Positions 25,853 to 35,156 of a stretch of DNA of 64,000 nucleotides are shown piece after piece. The position numbers and the translations under genes are program-made. The notes under the pieces were generated by a model. That model worked only from the letters and a program-made list of their open reading frames with translations, was not told where the DNA came from and made no database searches. The DNA comes from Stutzerimonas kunmingensis (lineage in GTDB: Bacteria > Pseudomonadota > Gammaproteobacteria > Pseudomonadales > Pseudomonadaceae): the NCBI RefSeq assembly GCF_002929225.1, contig NZ_PISM01000014.1:682001-746000 (forward strand), given 5' to 3'. Position 1 is the first letter of the stretch. The number at the start of each line of letters is the position of its first letter.

Positions 25853-26734
25853 TTAGCGAACTTTGCTGATGTCGGGCTGGGCTGCGCGCATTTCGGCAGA
25901 GGCCTTTTCCTTGGGTTCTGGTACATCGCAGGCGGCCGAGCCAACCCCTGGCAGGTGCCGGCAGATAAGTGCCTTGTAGCCTGCGGCGCCGAGGCAGGCG
26001 CCGAGAATCGGGGCGAAGATCGGGACGAGGAAATACGGGATGTCTCGCCCACCGGTGAAGGCCACGTCACCCCAGCCGGCAAAGAAGGTCATCAGTTTAG
26101 GCCCAAAATCCCGAGCGGGATTCATCGCAAAGCCGGTCAGCGGTCCCATTGCGCCGCCGATCACGGCGATCAGCAGGCCGATCAGCAGGGGAGCCAGCGG
26201 GCCGCTTGGCAAGCCGTTGCCGTCGTCGGTGATGGCCATGATCATCCCCAGCAGGATGGCAGTGATGACCACCTCCACCAGAAACGCCTGGCCGAAGGAC
26301 AGCGAGGCGTGCGGGTAGGTGGAGAAGATCGACGCGAGTTCGAGGCTCTCGACACTGCCGCGAACCATCTGCTGGGCCTGTTCGAAATCGAAAAACAGGC
26401 TGCTGTACAGCCCGTAGACCAATGCTGCGGAACAGAAGGCGCCGGCCACCTGCGCCAGGATGTAGGCCGGAACGCGGTGCCGCTCGAAGGTACCGAACAG
26501 CCACAGGGCGATAGTGACGGCCGGGTTCAGATGGGCACCGGAGACGCCGGCGGCCAGGTACACCGCCATCGAAACGCCGATGCCCCAGATGATGCTGATT
26601 TCCCACAGCCCCAGGTCGGCACCGCCGAGCTTGAGCGCTGCGACGCAGCCAGTACCGAAGAAGATAAGCAGGGCAGTGCCGAGAAATTCGGCGATGCATT
26701 GTCCCTTGAGCGTCGGGACGATGGGCGTACTCAT
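25853..26734 (-). CDS. glpF: Glycerol facilitator, aquaglyceroporin
   Basis: 293 residues with six membrane segments and the two pore half-helices LNPAVTIAL and MNPARDFGPK. The Asp after the second NPAR marks the glycerol-conducting type. It lets glycerol cross the inner membrane. ATG 26734 has GAGGC upstream; 14 more codons are open but lack homology. The C-terminus is longer than in E. coli GlpF (281). It is the first gene of the glpF-glpK unit, with a GlpR-like site upstream. Confidence 0.95.
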   Translation of the reverse strand: MSTPIVPTLKGQCIAEFLGTALLIFFGTGCVAALKLGGADLGLWEISIIWGIGVSMAVYLAAGVSGAHLNPAVTIALWLFGTFERHRVPAYILAQVAGAFCSAALVYGLYSSLFFDFEQAQQMVRGSVESLELASIFSTYPHASLSFGQAFLVEVVITAILLGMIMAITDDGNGLPSGPLAPLLIGLLIAVIGGAMGPLTGFAMNPARDFGPKLMTFFAGWGDVAFTGGRDIPYFLVPIFAPILGACLGAAGYKALICRHLPGVGSAACDVPEPKEKASAEMRAAQPDISKVR

Positions 26735-26840
26735 GCGCGGAGCCTCGTTCGTTTGTTTTTGTTTTATTCCGAGCACTGCGTTGGTTCGGAATTGTTCGGA
26801 AACGAAAACTTAGAGGCAAAGAATGCAGCTGTCAAAGTAA

Positions 26841-26854
26841 AAATTCGAACATTT
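26841..26854. promoter_or_regulatory. GlpR-like site upstream of glpF
   Basis: AAATTCGAACATTT shares the TTCGAAC half with the glpD operators. It lies 107 bases before glpF in an AT-rich stretch. TTCGG and TTCGGA halves occur closer to the gene (26785-26800). Confidence 0.5.
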
Positions 26855-26967
26855 TACGGGCGAGCTGCGGGAACAAATGAGGGTGCTTGCTGTCGCCGCG
26901 GTCCCGAGTCTTCGCCGTGACCGATGAAGCCTTGCCGACCTGGATGGCGTTGGAAACCGTCGGTGTC

Positions 26968-27732
26968 TTAGCGCCGACGCCGCCAGAGACGCCAGCCGAG
27001 CAGCAGATCGTCGGCCATTGGCACCAGCGCCAGTGCCAACAGCAAGGCGGCCAGCGGCACCGTGGCAAGAAAGCCGAAATGCTTGAAGCCGACGGCGCCG
27101 CTCAAGCCGCCAACGAAGAAGCTCATCACCATCAGCAGGTTGGTGCGCAGGCGCTGTCGATTGGCCCGAACTGGGGGCAGGTCGTCGTCATGCTTGCGGT
27201 TGAAGTAAATCAGCCGCCCGAGCTCGATGCCGATGTCGGTCACCATGCCGGTGATATGGGTGGTGCGCACCTCGGCGTTGGAAAGCTTGGTGATGATCGC
27301 GTTCTGCAGGCCCATGATGAAGCACAGCAGCACCACGGTCAGCGGCACGAAGAAACCCGGAACCGTCATCAGCCGTGCGCCGAGGATGCCGAACAGCAGC
27401 AACAGCGAGGCTTCCAGCGCCAGCGGCAGGGCGTACTGGCTGTGCAGGCGGCGGCGCCGCGAGAAGTTGATCATCAGCGTCGAGCAGATGGCGCCAAGGA
27501 CGAACGAGAGCAGGGCGCCGAAGCCAGCCAGCGCCAGATCGATGGCCCCGAGGGCGAGGTTGTCGGCCATGGCCGACACGATACCGGTCATGTGCGAGGT
27601 GTACTGCTGGACGGCGATGAACCCGCCGGCATTGGCGGCTCCGGCGACGAAGGCGAGGCACAGGCCGAGCTGACGATTGCCATGGGCGGACCGACGACGG
27701 TCGGTCAGGCGGCGGGCATAGTTGATCGGCAT
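26968..27732 (-). CDS. YoaK family (DUF1275) membrane protein
   Basis: 254 residues with about six membrane segments: GLCLAFVAGAANAGGF, YTSHMTGIVSAMADNLALG (the family motif SHMTG), a second inverted half with THITGMVTDIGIELG, and an arginine-rich C-terminal end. The THxTG/SHMTG pair is diagnostic of DUF1275. Function is unknown; small-molecule transport is assumed. It lies downstream of the helicase gene region on the same strand. Confidence 0.82.
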   Translation of the reverse strand: MPINYARRLTDRRRSAHGNRQLGLCLAFVAGAANAGGFIAVQQYTSHMTGIVSAMADNLALGAIDLALAGFGALLSFVLGAICSTLMINFSRRRRLHSQYALPLALEASLLLLFGILGARLMTVPGFFVPLTVVLLCFIMGLQNAIITKLSNAEVRTTHITGMVTDIGIELGRLIYFNRKHDDDLPPVRANRQRLRTNLLMVMSFFVGGLSGAVGFKHFGFLATVPLAALLLALALVPMADDLLLGWRLWRRRR

Positions 27733-27807
27733 GGCAGGCTCGCGCTCGGCAGCAAAGCGGCGATTATAAAGCGCCCGATCGGGTGGGATGGTCGCCGGCG
27801 ACCATGC

Positions 27808-30168
27808 TCAGCGTCGCCGTCCCGCTTTGCGCCCGCCACCACGTCTTGCAGCCCGCGGCTTGCGCTGGCGCGACAGTTCGCGGGTGATGGCGTCGTTGAG
27901 CAGCTGGCGGGCGTCTTCACCATCCTCGTGTTCGGGGAAGTGCTCGGGCAGGCTGCGGGCCAGATGCAGGTAGGTTTCCACCACATGCAGGGTGCTTTCC
28001 AGGCTGGCCAGGTCGCTGCCGAGCAGCAGCTTGGGCATCGGGATGGCGTGGCCTTCGGCGACCCGTTTGATCCAGCGCTGTGCATGCTGGCTGGCCGGGC
28101 TGTCGAAGCCGCCGCGAATCGGCGTGCAGGCGAAGGTCCAGCGCAGCCACAGCGGAATCTTCGGATCGTCGATCAGCTCGATCCACTCGGCCAGTTCGTC
28201 CGGCAGTACCGATATGAACGCCTCGCCGTAGTTGATGTTGCGGTTGAAGGTCAGCCAGGACCGCAGCAGGCTCGGCTCGCCCATCAGTTCGGAAATGGCG
28301 GACAGGTGATCGATGGACGGGCGCACCTGGAACTGATTCAGGTCCACCGGCGCATCCGGGCTGTTGAACAGGCGGCGGATGGACTTGAGCGTCTGCGGGT
28401 CGAGTGCGGTGATCTCGCCGCTGTCGTGGTGACCGAAGCGCCCGGCGCGGCCGCCGATCTGCTTGACCTCCTGCACCTTGAGCTGGCGATTCTGGATGCC
28501 GTCGAATTTCTCATCGGTATAGAAACACAGCGTGTGCGCTGGCAGGTTGAGGCCCATGCCCACCGCGTCGGTGGCGACCATGATGTCCGCCTCGCCTTCG
28601 CGGAAGCGCCGCGCCTGCTCGCGACGCACCTCGGGTGAGAGCGCACCGTAGACCACCGAGACGCTTTTGCTGGCACTCTCGAGCATGCCCTTGAGCTCCA
28701 GCACCAGCTTGCGGCTGAACGCCACCAGCAGCGAGCCGGGCTCCAGGCGCTCCAGCGTGGTGGCGTGCCTGGCCACCTCCACTGGCGACAGGCGCTTGGT
28801 GCGCTGCACCTGCAGCTGGTCCTCGCAGAGTTCGCAGAGCGTGCGCAGCGATGGCTCGATCAGCGCCGGGCCGGTCATCATCAGCTTCGGCGTATGGGCG
28901 CTGACCAGCGCATCGACCCAGGCCCAGCCACGTTGCGGGTCGGCCATCATCTGTACTTCGTCGACCACCACCACATCCCAGTGCTGGTGGCGGAAGCGGG
29001 CAAACTCCTCCACGGTGCAGCAGAAGTGTGTGGCGCCTTCGCGGATGATTTCTTCCTCGCCGGTGACCAGCGAGCAGGGCACGCCCATGGATTCGATACG
29101 CTCCTGATTTTCCAGCGCCATCAGGCGCAGCGGCGACAGGTAGATGCCATGCTCGGCGGCGGCCATCGCCTCGATGGATCGATGCGTCTTGCCGCTGTTG
29201 GTCGGGCCGAGCAGGGCGATCCAGCGCCGCGTCAGGCGCCGGGCCGGGTAGAGCTTGTGGTAGTGGACGAAGCGCGGGTTGTTCTCCAGCAGCACGGCGA
29301 ACGCCATCTTCTCCTCATGCTCGCGGCGGGCGGCGCGAATCGCCTTGCGCATGCGGCCGGGTTCGAGGGTGAGGAGTTCGGTAAGTCGCTTGTGACCGAG
29401 CAGCTGCAGGTCGAAATCGCCGGCCAGCTCGAGCATGCGTTCGAAAGTGGCCTGCAGCTCGTCGCGATCCTGGCGCTTCCACGCCTCGACTTCCGCCACG
29501 CTGAGCAGGTGATCCTGACCGGCCGGGATACGGCGCTGCAGTTCGACCACGAGACTGCCGTGTTGCAACGGCACCAGGTAGCGCAGCTCGTGGCGGATCT
29601 CGTTGAGCGTGGCGACGGCGTGCGGCAGAAATTCATCGACCCGTGGCAGTTCTGGGCGGATGCGCGCCAGACACCGCTGCCGCTCGTCCTCGTCCATTTC
29701 GGCGAAGGGCCGTTCGAGCACCTGCAGCCGATTGCGCACATAGCGCTGCACGGCCTGTTTCAGGTTGTCGGCGAAATCGTCGCGCCGCGGGCTATCGTCC
29801 AGACGCAGCGCCCAGTCCGGCTCCAGCAGATGGACCGGCGAGCCCAGGCTGAAGGTCTTCTCGCTGCCGAACACATCCACGCTGCAGTGGATCTCGCCGA
29901 GGTCACGGCTGACGACCCGATCGAGCAACTCGTCTGCAGCAGGTGCCGCCAGCAGTTCATCCACCGCCTGCCCATGCAGCCCCAACCAGAACGCTTTGGC
30001 CGCGCGAGCCAATCCGACGATGGGATAGCCGACGTACGGGGTGAACCACTTTTCCTGGTGATGCTTCTTCGCGGTGAATTCCGGATATCGCGCCGTTGCC
30101 CAGTCGAGGAAGCGCGCCAGACGTTCGAGCCTGATGGATTTGAACTGCTTGCCCCCGGTCTTGGCCAT
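27808..30168 (-). CDS. Suv3-like superfamily 2 RNA helicase
   Basis: 786 residues. The N-terminal 300 are helical and unassigned. The helicase core has Walker A GPTNSGKTH (about 325), VVVDEVQMM (about 405, a DEVQ box rather than DEAD), SLLVAFSRKLV, and motif VI QIGGRAGRFG (about 575). The Suv3-type C-terminal domain follows, then a basic tail (RAARRGGGRKAGRRR). The GPTNSGKT/DEVQ/GGRAGRFG set is typical of mitochondrial Suv3, an RNA unwinding partner of degradation enzymes. Bacterial relatives are little studied. ATG 30168 has AAAGGTG upstream; GTG 30177 is the alternative. Confidence 0.88.
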   Translation of the reverse strand: MAKTGGKQFKSIRLERLARFLDWATARYPEFTAKKHHQEKWFTPYVGYPIVGLARAAKAFWLGLHGQAVDELLAAPAADELLDRVVSRDLGEIHCSVDVFGSEKTFSLGSPVHLLEPDWALRLDDSPRRDDFADNLKQAVQRYVRNRLQVLERPFAEMDEDERQRCLARIRPELPRVDEFLPHAVATLNEIRHELRYLVPLQHGSLVVELQRRIPAGQDHLLSVAEVEAWKRQDRDELQATFERMLELAGDFDLQLLGHKRLTELLTLEPGRMRKAIRAARREHEEKMAFAVLLENNPRFVHYHKLYPARRLTRRWIALLGPTNSGKTHRSIEAMAAAEHGIYLSPLRLMALENQERIESMGVPCSLVTGEEEIIREGATHFCCTVEEFARFRHQHWDVVVVDEVQMMADPQRGWAWVDALVSAHTPKLMMTGPALIEPSLRTLCELCEDQLQVQRTKRLSPVEVARHATTLERLEPGSLLVAFSRKLVLELKGMLESASKSVSVVYGALSPEVRREQARRFREGEADIMVATDAVGMGLNLPAHTLCFYTDEKFDGIQNRQLKVQEVKQIGGRAGRFGHHDSGEITALDPQTLKSIRRLFNSPDAPVDLNQFQVRPSIDHLSAISELMGEPSLLRSWLTFNRNINYGEAFISVLPDELAEWIELIDDPKIPLWLRWTFACTPIRGGFDSPASQHAQRWIKRVAEGHAIPMPKLLLGSDLASLESTLHVVETYLHLARSLPEHFPEHEDGEDARQLLNDAITRELSRQRKPRAARRGGGRKAGRRR

Positions 30169-30262
30169 GATCGACACCTTTGCTGATCAGTCTTCTTTGT
30201 ACGACTCGCGTTGCGCTCGTTTGCTCGCCAGACTGTGCGCCTTGGTCGACGATACGTACAAA

Positions 30263-31051
30263 TCAAACCCCTCGCTTTACGGCATCGCCATCGTCACGGC
30301 GATCGTCCCCCAGCTGCAGCTTCAGGCTGCGCACTTCTTCAGTCAGGCATTCCACCTGTACCAGTAGTCGCTGCAGGGTTTCGCGGTCGGCCAGCTGGTC
30401 ACGGTTGTCTTCCTCGTTCCGGTCGGCGACGAACAGCGAACCGATGTAGGCCGCGAAGCTGCCGAACAGACCGACTCCGGACACCATCAGCAGCACTGCG
30501 ACGATACGGCCCAGGGTGGTGACCGGATAGAAGTCGCCGTAGCCGACCGTGGTCACGGTGACGAACGCCCACCACAGCGCCTCTTCCGGCGTGTTGATCG
30601 AGCTTTCTGGGTTCGGCGCTTCCACCAGCAGCATGGTCAGCGCGCCAAACGCTACCAGCAGCATGGTTGCCGTGGCGGCGGAGGCGACGATGCCTTCGGC
30701 GCGGTTGCGGAACAGGATGCGCCAGATCAGCCGCAGCGACTTGATCGCCCGCAGCACCCGCAGAATCTGGAAAGCCCGAAACAGCTTGGCTGCCTGCAAC
30801 CCGCCCGCCGGTACGCTGGCCAGCAAGTCGATCCAGCCCCAGCGCATGAAGCGCAGCTTGTCGTCGGCTTCCTGCAGGCGCATCCAGAAATCGATGAAGA
30901 AAAAGAAGCACACGATGTTGTCCAGATACCCGAGCAAAGTCGATACGTCGTCGGGTAAGTCGAACACCAGATCGGCCACCAGCGCACCGATCACGTAGAC
31001 CGATAGCAGCAGGATGAAGATCTGAAAGGGTGTGATGGCGCGCTGCTTCAT
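30263..31051 (-). CDS. Voltage-gated-type potassium channel with C-terminal coiled coil
   Basis: 262 residues with six membrane segments. An S4-like helix carries regularly spaced arginines (RAFQILRVLRAIKSLRLIWR, about 92-111). A pore loop holds the selectivity filter TVTTVGYGD (about 163-171), and after S6 comes a predicted coiled coil (ETLQRLLVQVECLTEEVRSL). It matches tetrameric Kv-like bacterial channels that pass K+ across the inner membrane. No RCK domain is present. The gene is separate from the helicase by 94 bases. Confidence 0.9.
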   Translation of the reverse strand: MKQRAITPFQIFILLLSVYVIGALVADLVFDLPDDVSTLLGYLDNIVCFFFFIDFWMRLQEADDKLRFMRWGWIDLLASVPAGGLQAAKLFRAFQILRVLRAIKSLRLIWRILFRNRAEGIVASAATATMLLVAFGALTMLLVEAPNPESSINTPEEALWWAFVTVTTVGYGDFYPVTTLGRIVAVLLMVSGVGLFGSFAAYIGSLFVADRNEEDNRDQLADRETLQRLLVQVECLTEEVRSLKLQLGDDRRDDGDAVKRGV

Positions 31052-31153
31052 GAGTCAACCGGGTTCGTGGGGCAGGTGGGCGCGAGTTTAAAGCACACCG
31101 CGGTAATCGGGCCGGAACGATGGGCAGGAATGTTGGGGATGGAAGTGCGCAAG

Positions 31154-31888
31154 ATGATTGGTATCGGCTGTGCCGGCTGGAGCTTGCCGCGCGAGGCGTG
31201 GCCGGCATTCGCTGAGCAAGGTACGCACCTGCAGCGCTACAGCGGAGAGCTATCGGTGGTCGAGATCAACAGCTCGTTCTACCGACCGCATCGTCCGGCC
31301 ACCTATCGCAAGTGGGCGGCGAGCGTGCCGGAGGACTTCCGCTTTTGCGTGAAGATGCCCAGGCAGATCAGCCATGAGCTGCGCTTGCGCGAGTGTGACG
31401 AGGCGCTCGAGCGCTTTCTCGACGAATCGACCGAGCTGGCTGAAAAGCTCGGCTGCCTGTTGCTGCAATTGCCGCCATCGCTGACCTTCGATCCTTCAAC
31501 GGCGGAAGACTTCTTCGCTGCCATGCGCGCACGCTACGACGGTGCGCTGGTACTCGAACCGCGGCATGCGAGCTGGCTGGACGCCGGTGAGCTGCTCGAG
31601 CGTTGGCGTATCGCACGGGTGGCGGCCGATCCTTCGCCAATTGCAGGAGGAGAGCAGGCGGGCGGCTGGTCGGGCATGCGCTACTACCGACTGCACGGGT
31701 CGCCACGCATCTACCATTCTGCGTACTCGGCCGAATGGCTGGAGCGGCTGGCTGGTAAGTTGCGGACTTGTGCTCGGTCCGACGTGCCGTGCTGGTGCAT
31801 CTTCGACAATACCGCCAGCGGCGCTGCGGTGAGCAATGCGCTGGCACTGCAGGCGCTGGTGGCAGACGAAACCGCCTGGTCGCCCTAG
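31154..31888 (+). CDS. DUF72 family protein (YecE-like)
   Basis: 244 residues beginning MIGIGCAGWSLPREAWPAF, with VEINSSFYRPHRPATYRKWA, FCVKMPRQISHELRL and LEPRHASW: the TIM-barrel DUF72 pattern. Function is unknown in bacteria. The family resembles sugar-phosphate-binding or nuclease-like barrels. ATG 31154 starts the conserved part; ATG 31139 and one at 31067 are in frame. Its stop TAG shares CTAG with the stop of the convergent gene. Confidence 0.85.
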   Translation: MIGIGCAGWSLPREAWPAFAEQGTHLQRYSGELSVVEINSSFYRPHRPATYRKWAASVPEDFRFCVKMPRQISHELRLRECDEALERFLDESTELAEKLGCLLLQLPPSLTFDPSTAEDFFAAMRARYDGALVLEPRHASWLDAGELLERWRIARVAADPSPIAGGEQAGGWSGMRYYRLHGSPRIYHSAYSAEWLERLAGKLRTCARSDVPCWCIFDNTASGAAVSNALALQALVADETAWSP

Positions 31889-32481
31889 CGCGGGATGATG
31901 CGTACGCGACCCGCGGTGTTGTCGCGCCGAGCAGCCTTTTCGTTTTCCGCGCGGCCGGGAATCGAGCCGAAATCCGCACCGCGATCCGGTGTCGAGCTGC
32001 CGTCCAGTTCGCGCTCGTCGACGCTGATCGAGGTGGCGTCCGGGTAGCCGGTGGTCAGCGTCTCGGTGCTGGCGGTAACCGGGGTGGCATCGTCGTCGCC
32101 CCACTTGGCGCTGCGCTCGTCGATATCGATGGCGCCGTTGCGCTCCATGACACGCTCGACTGCGGAAACCCGGCTGTCGTCCTCCAGCGTTACGGTGACG
32201 ATGGTCGATCCGCGGCGAGCCGCTTCGGGGTAACGACCGGCATGCTGGCTCGATCCGTCGCCGAAGACCTTGTGAAAGAAACTGCCGATCTTGTCGGCCA
32301 CTGTTGCGTCTTCACCCGGCTCTTCGCCGACCACCTCCACACGGCTGCTGTCGACGGTGTCGCTGTTGAAGGATGCCGATATCTGGATGTCGTCGCTGGA
32401 CACCCCCTCGCTCACGAGTTGGGCTTTCACTTTCTCTGCTTCGGCATAGCGGTCGAAAGCGGCAATTAGAATCTGGGTCAT
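31885..32481 (-). CDS. Stress-type protein with YflT-like N-terminal domain
   Basis: 198 residues. The first 110 resemble the general-stress 17M/YflT domain (MTQILIAAFDRYAEAEKVKA, STIVTVTLEDDSRVSAVERVM). The rest is hydrophilic and low in complexity, ending in GRVRIIPR. The domain usually occurs in stress-induced proteins of unknown action, sometimes joined to DUF2382. AAGGTGA precedes ATG 32481. It overlaps the DUF72 gene end by 4 bases. Confidence 0.65.
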   Translation of the reverse strand: MTQILIAAFDRYAEAEKVKAQLVSEGVSSDDIQISASFNSDTVDSSRVEVVGEEPGEDATVADKIGSFFHKVFGDGSSQHAGRYPEAARRGSTIVTVTLEDDSRVSAVERVMERNGAIDIDERSAKWGDDDATPVTASTETLTTGYPDATSISVDERELDGSSTPDRGADFGSIPGRAENEKAARRDNTAGRVRIIPR

Positions 32482-32660
32482 GACTTCACCTTTCATATGC
32501 AGCGAGGCTGCGGTGGCGGGCGTCTGGACCGATAGCGGTCAACGCATGGGTAGATCGTTGGGCGCGGCGAGCCGCACGATGGTTCCGTGCGGACTCATTA
32601 CCCGATGCTTCGCTTAGGGCTGGCCCCCGACTCGACCCCGGCGCGGCTTCCGGCCGCTGG

Positions 32661-33524
32661 CTAGCCGTTGACCACCTTGCCGCCATTGATATGAATGGTC
32701 TGGCCACTGACATAGGACGAGTCCTCGCAGGCCAGATAGACATAAGCCGGACCCAGTTCGGAAGGCTGGCCGCAGCGGCCCATGGGCATCTGGCTGCCGA
32801 AGTCTTCGAGCATCTGCGGGTCGTGCTTGCCGAGCGACGGTGGCTGCAGCGGCGTCCAGATCGGGCCTGGCGCGATCTGGTTGACGCGGATCTCGCGCTC
32901 GATCAACTGCTGTGACAGCGCGCGGGTGAACCCGTCGATCGCGCCCTTGGTCGAGGTGTAGTCGACCAGCAGCGGGTGACCGATAAAGGAGTTGATAGAG
33001 GTGGTGTTGATGATCGAGGCGCCGGCCTGCAGATGGGGCAGGGCGGCACGGGTGAGATAGAAGTAGCCGTGGATGTTGGTGGCGAAGGTCTTCTCCCACT
33101 GCTCGTCGGTGATGTCCTCGAGGCGGGTCTGCACCTCCTGGCGGCCGGCATTGTTGACCAGCACGTCCAGCCGGCCGAAGGCCTTCACGGTTTGTTCGAC
33201 GGCATCGTTGCAGTGGCGGCTGTCGCGGATGTCGCCAGCGATCAACAGGCAGCGCTGGCCTTCGGCCTCCACCATCCGCTTGGCGTTTTCGGCGTCCTCG
33301 TGTTCGTCGAGATACATGATCGCGACGTCCGCACCTTCACGGGCGAAGTGCACCGCTGCCGCGCGACCGATGCCGCTGTCGCCGCCACTGATCAGCGCGA
33401 CCTTTCCGGCCAGCTTGCCACTGCCCTTGTAGCTGTCGCGGATGAACTCGGCCTGCGGGTGCATTTCGGTTTCGCGACCGGGTAGGCGGTCCTGCTGCTG
33501 AGCGGGAATTTTCGGGTAAGCCAT
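32661..33524 (-). CDS. SDR family oxidoreductase (YghA/YhdF-like)
   Basis: 287 residues, a long-N-terminus classical SDR. It starts MAYPKIPAQQQDRLPGRETE, then the NADP-binding ALISGGDSGIGRAAA, NNAGRQE, INTTSIN and the catalytic YTSTKGA. It ends IHINGGKVVNG. This subgroup (N-terminal PxQxQxxPG extension) includes YghA and Bacillus stress dehydrogenases. The substrate is unknown and probably an aldehyde or sugar. GGAG lies 10 bases before ATG 33524. It lies upstream of the stress-type gene on the same strand, 179 bases apart. Confidence 0.88.
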   Translation of the reverse strand: MAYPKIPAQQQDRLPGRETEMHPQAEFIRDSYKGSGKLAGKVALISGGDSGIGRAAAVHFAREGADVAIMYLDEHEDAENAKRMVEAEGQRCLLIAGDIRDSRHCNDAVEQTVKAFGRLDVLVNNAGRQEVQTRLEDITDEQWEKTFATNIHGYFYLTRAALPHLQAGASIINTTSINSFIGHPLLVDYTSTKGAIDGFTRALSQQLIEREIRVNQIAPGPIWTPLQPPSLGKHDPQMLEDFGSQMPMGRCGQPSELGPAYVYLACEDSSYVSGQTIHINGGKVVNG

Positions 33525-33885
33525 ACGTACTCCAGTCCTGAAATGGGTTCTGTAGGTACGGCTGGCGCTCGCCTGGAAAGTTTCGCCAGGATGCCGAACG
33601 GAAGTCAGGCAGCGGCAGAGCGCAGTGACGAACCACCGGCAGCGCCGACGCCTTTGCGGCCGCTCGTCGTGGCGCACGTTTGCGACCTGACATCAGCGGA
33701 TGGCGGGCGTAGAATCCGCGCCGCTTCGACTGTCCCGTCCCTCACTCCATCCGCTCCCGCTGCCTTCCTGCTCGCTTCGCGCGTGCGGGCCGCGTGTGTC
33801 ATGGCATTCGGGCAGGAACCGTCGCCCTTACACCCTCATTCGTCGCGCTTTGCTTCGACTGAATCGATACCAGACCCACTTCTCC
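33525..33885. other. 361-base divergent intergenic region
   Basis: It lies between the SDR and MFS genes. The MFS frame is open upstream to 33700, but that part (many Ser, Pro and Arg) has no homology or membrane character. I see no strong dyad, repeat or RNA. It presumably holds both promoters. Confidence 0.5.
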
Positions 33886-35076
33886 ATGAACGAATTGCAA
33901 AGCTCCCCGGCCGGGAGCTGGCTCAGCGTGATCGCACTGGCGCTGGCCGCCTTCATCTTCAACACCACCGAGTTCGTCCCTGTGGCGCTGCTAAGTGACA
34001 TCGGCCGCTCGTTCGACATGCCGCCATCCCAGGTCGGGCTGATGCTGACCATCTACGCCTGGGTGGTTGCTTTGATGTCACTGCCGATGATGCTGCTGAC
34101 GCGCAATTTCGAGCGGCGCACACTGCTCGTCTTGGTCTTCGTGGTGTTCATCGGCAGCCATCTGGTTTCGAGCGTGGCATCGAGCTACGGCATGCTGATG
34201 CTCAGCCGGATTGGCATCGCCCTGGCGCACGCGGTGTTCTGGTCGATCACCGCATCGCTGGCGGTGCGTGTCGCGCCCGCAGGCAAGCAGGCGCAAGCCC
34301 TGGGCCTGCTGGCGACCGGCAGTGCGCTGGCGATGGTGCTGGGCATCCCGCTGGGGCGAGTGGTGGGCGAGGCACTGGACTGGCGCACCACCTTCCTGGC
34401 CATCGGCGTGATCGCCGCGCTGGTGCTGGTCGTCCTGGCGCGGGCGCTGCCATCGCTGCCGAGCCAGAATTCCGGTTCGTTGCGCAGCCTGCCGGTGCTG
34501 TTCAAACGCCCTGCGCTGTTGACCGCCTATGTGCTGACCGCGTTGGTCATCACCGCGCAATTCACCGCCTACACTTACATCGAGCCCTTTGCGCAAACCG
34601 TCGCGCACCTGAGCGGCGACATGACCACCGTCCTGCTGTTGCTCTTCGGCGGTGCCGGTCTGCTAGGTTCGTTGCTGTTCAGCCGATACAGCGCGCGCTA
34701 TCCGAGGGGCTTTCTGATCGCGGCGATCGCGGTCATGGCGATCTGTCTGCTGCTCTTGCTGCCGGCTTCGCGCGAGAGTTCGCTGCTCGGTGCGGTGGTG
34801 GTGATCTGGGGTATCGCCGGGATGTGCTTCGGCCTGGCCGTGCAATCGAAGGTACTGAACCTGGCTTCGGACGCGACCGACGTTGCCATGGCCATGTTCT
34901 CCGGCATCTACAACGTCGGAATCGGCGGCGGCGCCTTGCTCGGCAGCCTCGTTGTCAGCCATCTGGGGTTGCGTGAGATCGGCGTCGCCGCCGGCTTGCT
35001 CGCGGTCGCCGGCCTGTTGCTTTGCAGCCTTGCGACCTATCGCTTAGCCAGGCCTGCCAGCGGCACGGCGGTGTAG
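33886..35076 (+). CDS. MFS sugar efflux-type transporter (SotB-like)
   Basis: 396 residues with twelve membrane segments. [20 protein letters not shown], then [13 protein letters not shown], and motif B-like [20 protein letters not shown] identify the SotB/YdeA drug:H+ antiporter-1 subgroup, which exports arabinose and similar sugars or drugs. ATG 33886 gives the usual short N-terminus ([15 protein letters not shown]). It is monocistronic. Confidence 0.87.
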   Translation: MNELQSSPAGSWLSVIALALAAFIFNTTEFVPVALLSDIGRSFDMPPSQVGLMLTIYAWVVALMSLPMMLLTRNFERRTLLVLVFVVFIGSHLVSSVASSYGMLMLSRIGIALAHAVFWSITASLAVRVAPAGKQAQALGLLATGSALAMVLGIPLGRVVGEALDWRTTFLAIGVIAALVLVVLARALPSLPSQNSGSLRSLPVLFKRPALLTAYVLTALVITAQFTAYTYIEPFAQTVAHLSGDMTTVLLLLFGGAGLLGSLLFSRYSARYPRGFLIAAIAVMAICLLLLLPASRESSLLGAVVVIWGIAGMCFGLAVQSKVLNLASDATDVAMAMFSGIYNVGIGGGALLGSLVVSHLGLREIGVAAGLLAVAGLLLCSLATYRLARPASGTAV

Positions 35077-35156
35077 CTGGGCTACGTGTGATCCGCTGCC
35101 GGGCTTGGTTGTTGCGGTGGGATCGGCTTCCGCAGAGTTAGCTTGAAAAGCTGTGG

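Noticed and set aside
26887..28638. 583-codon plus-strand ORF opposite YoaK and the helicase
   Set aside because: No recognisable domain; repetitive Gln/His/Arg content typical of an antisense frame.
28765..30186. 473-codon plus-strand ORF opposite the helicase
   Set aside because: Antisense frame without motifs.
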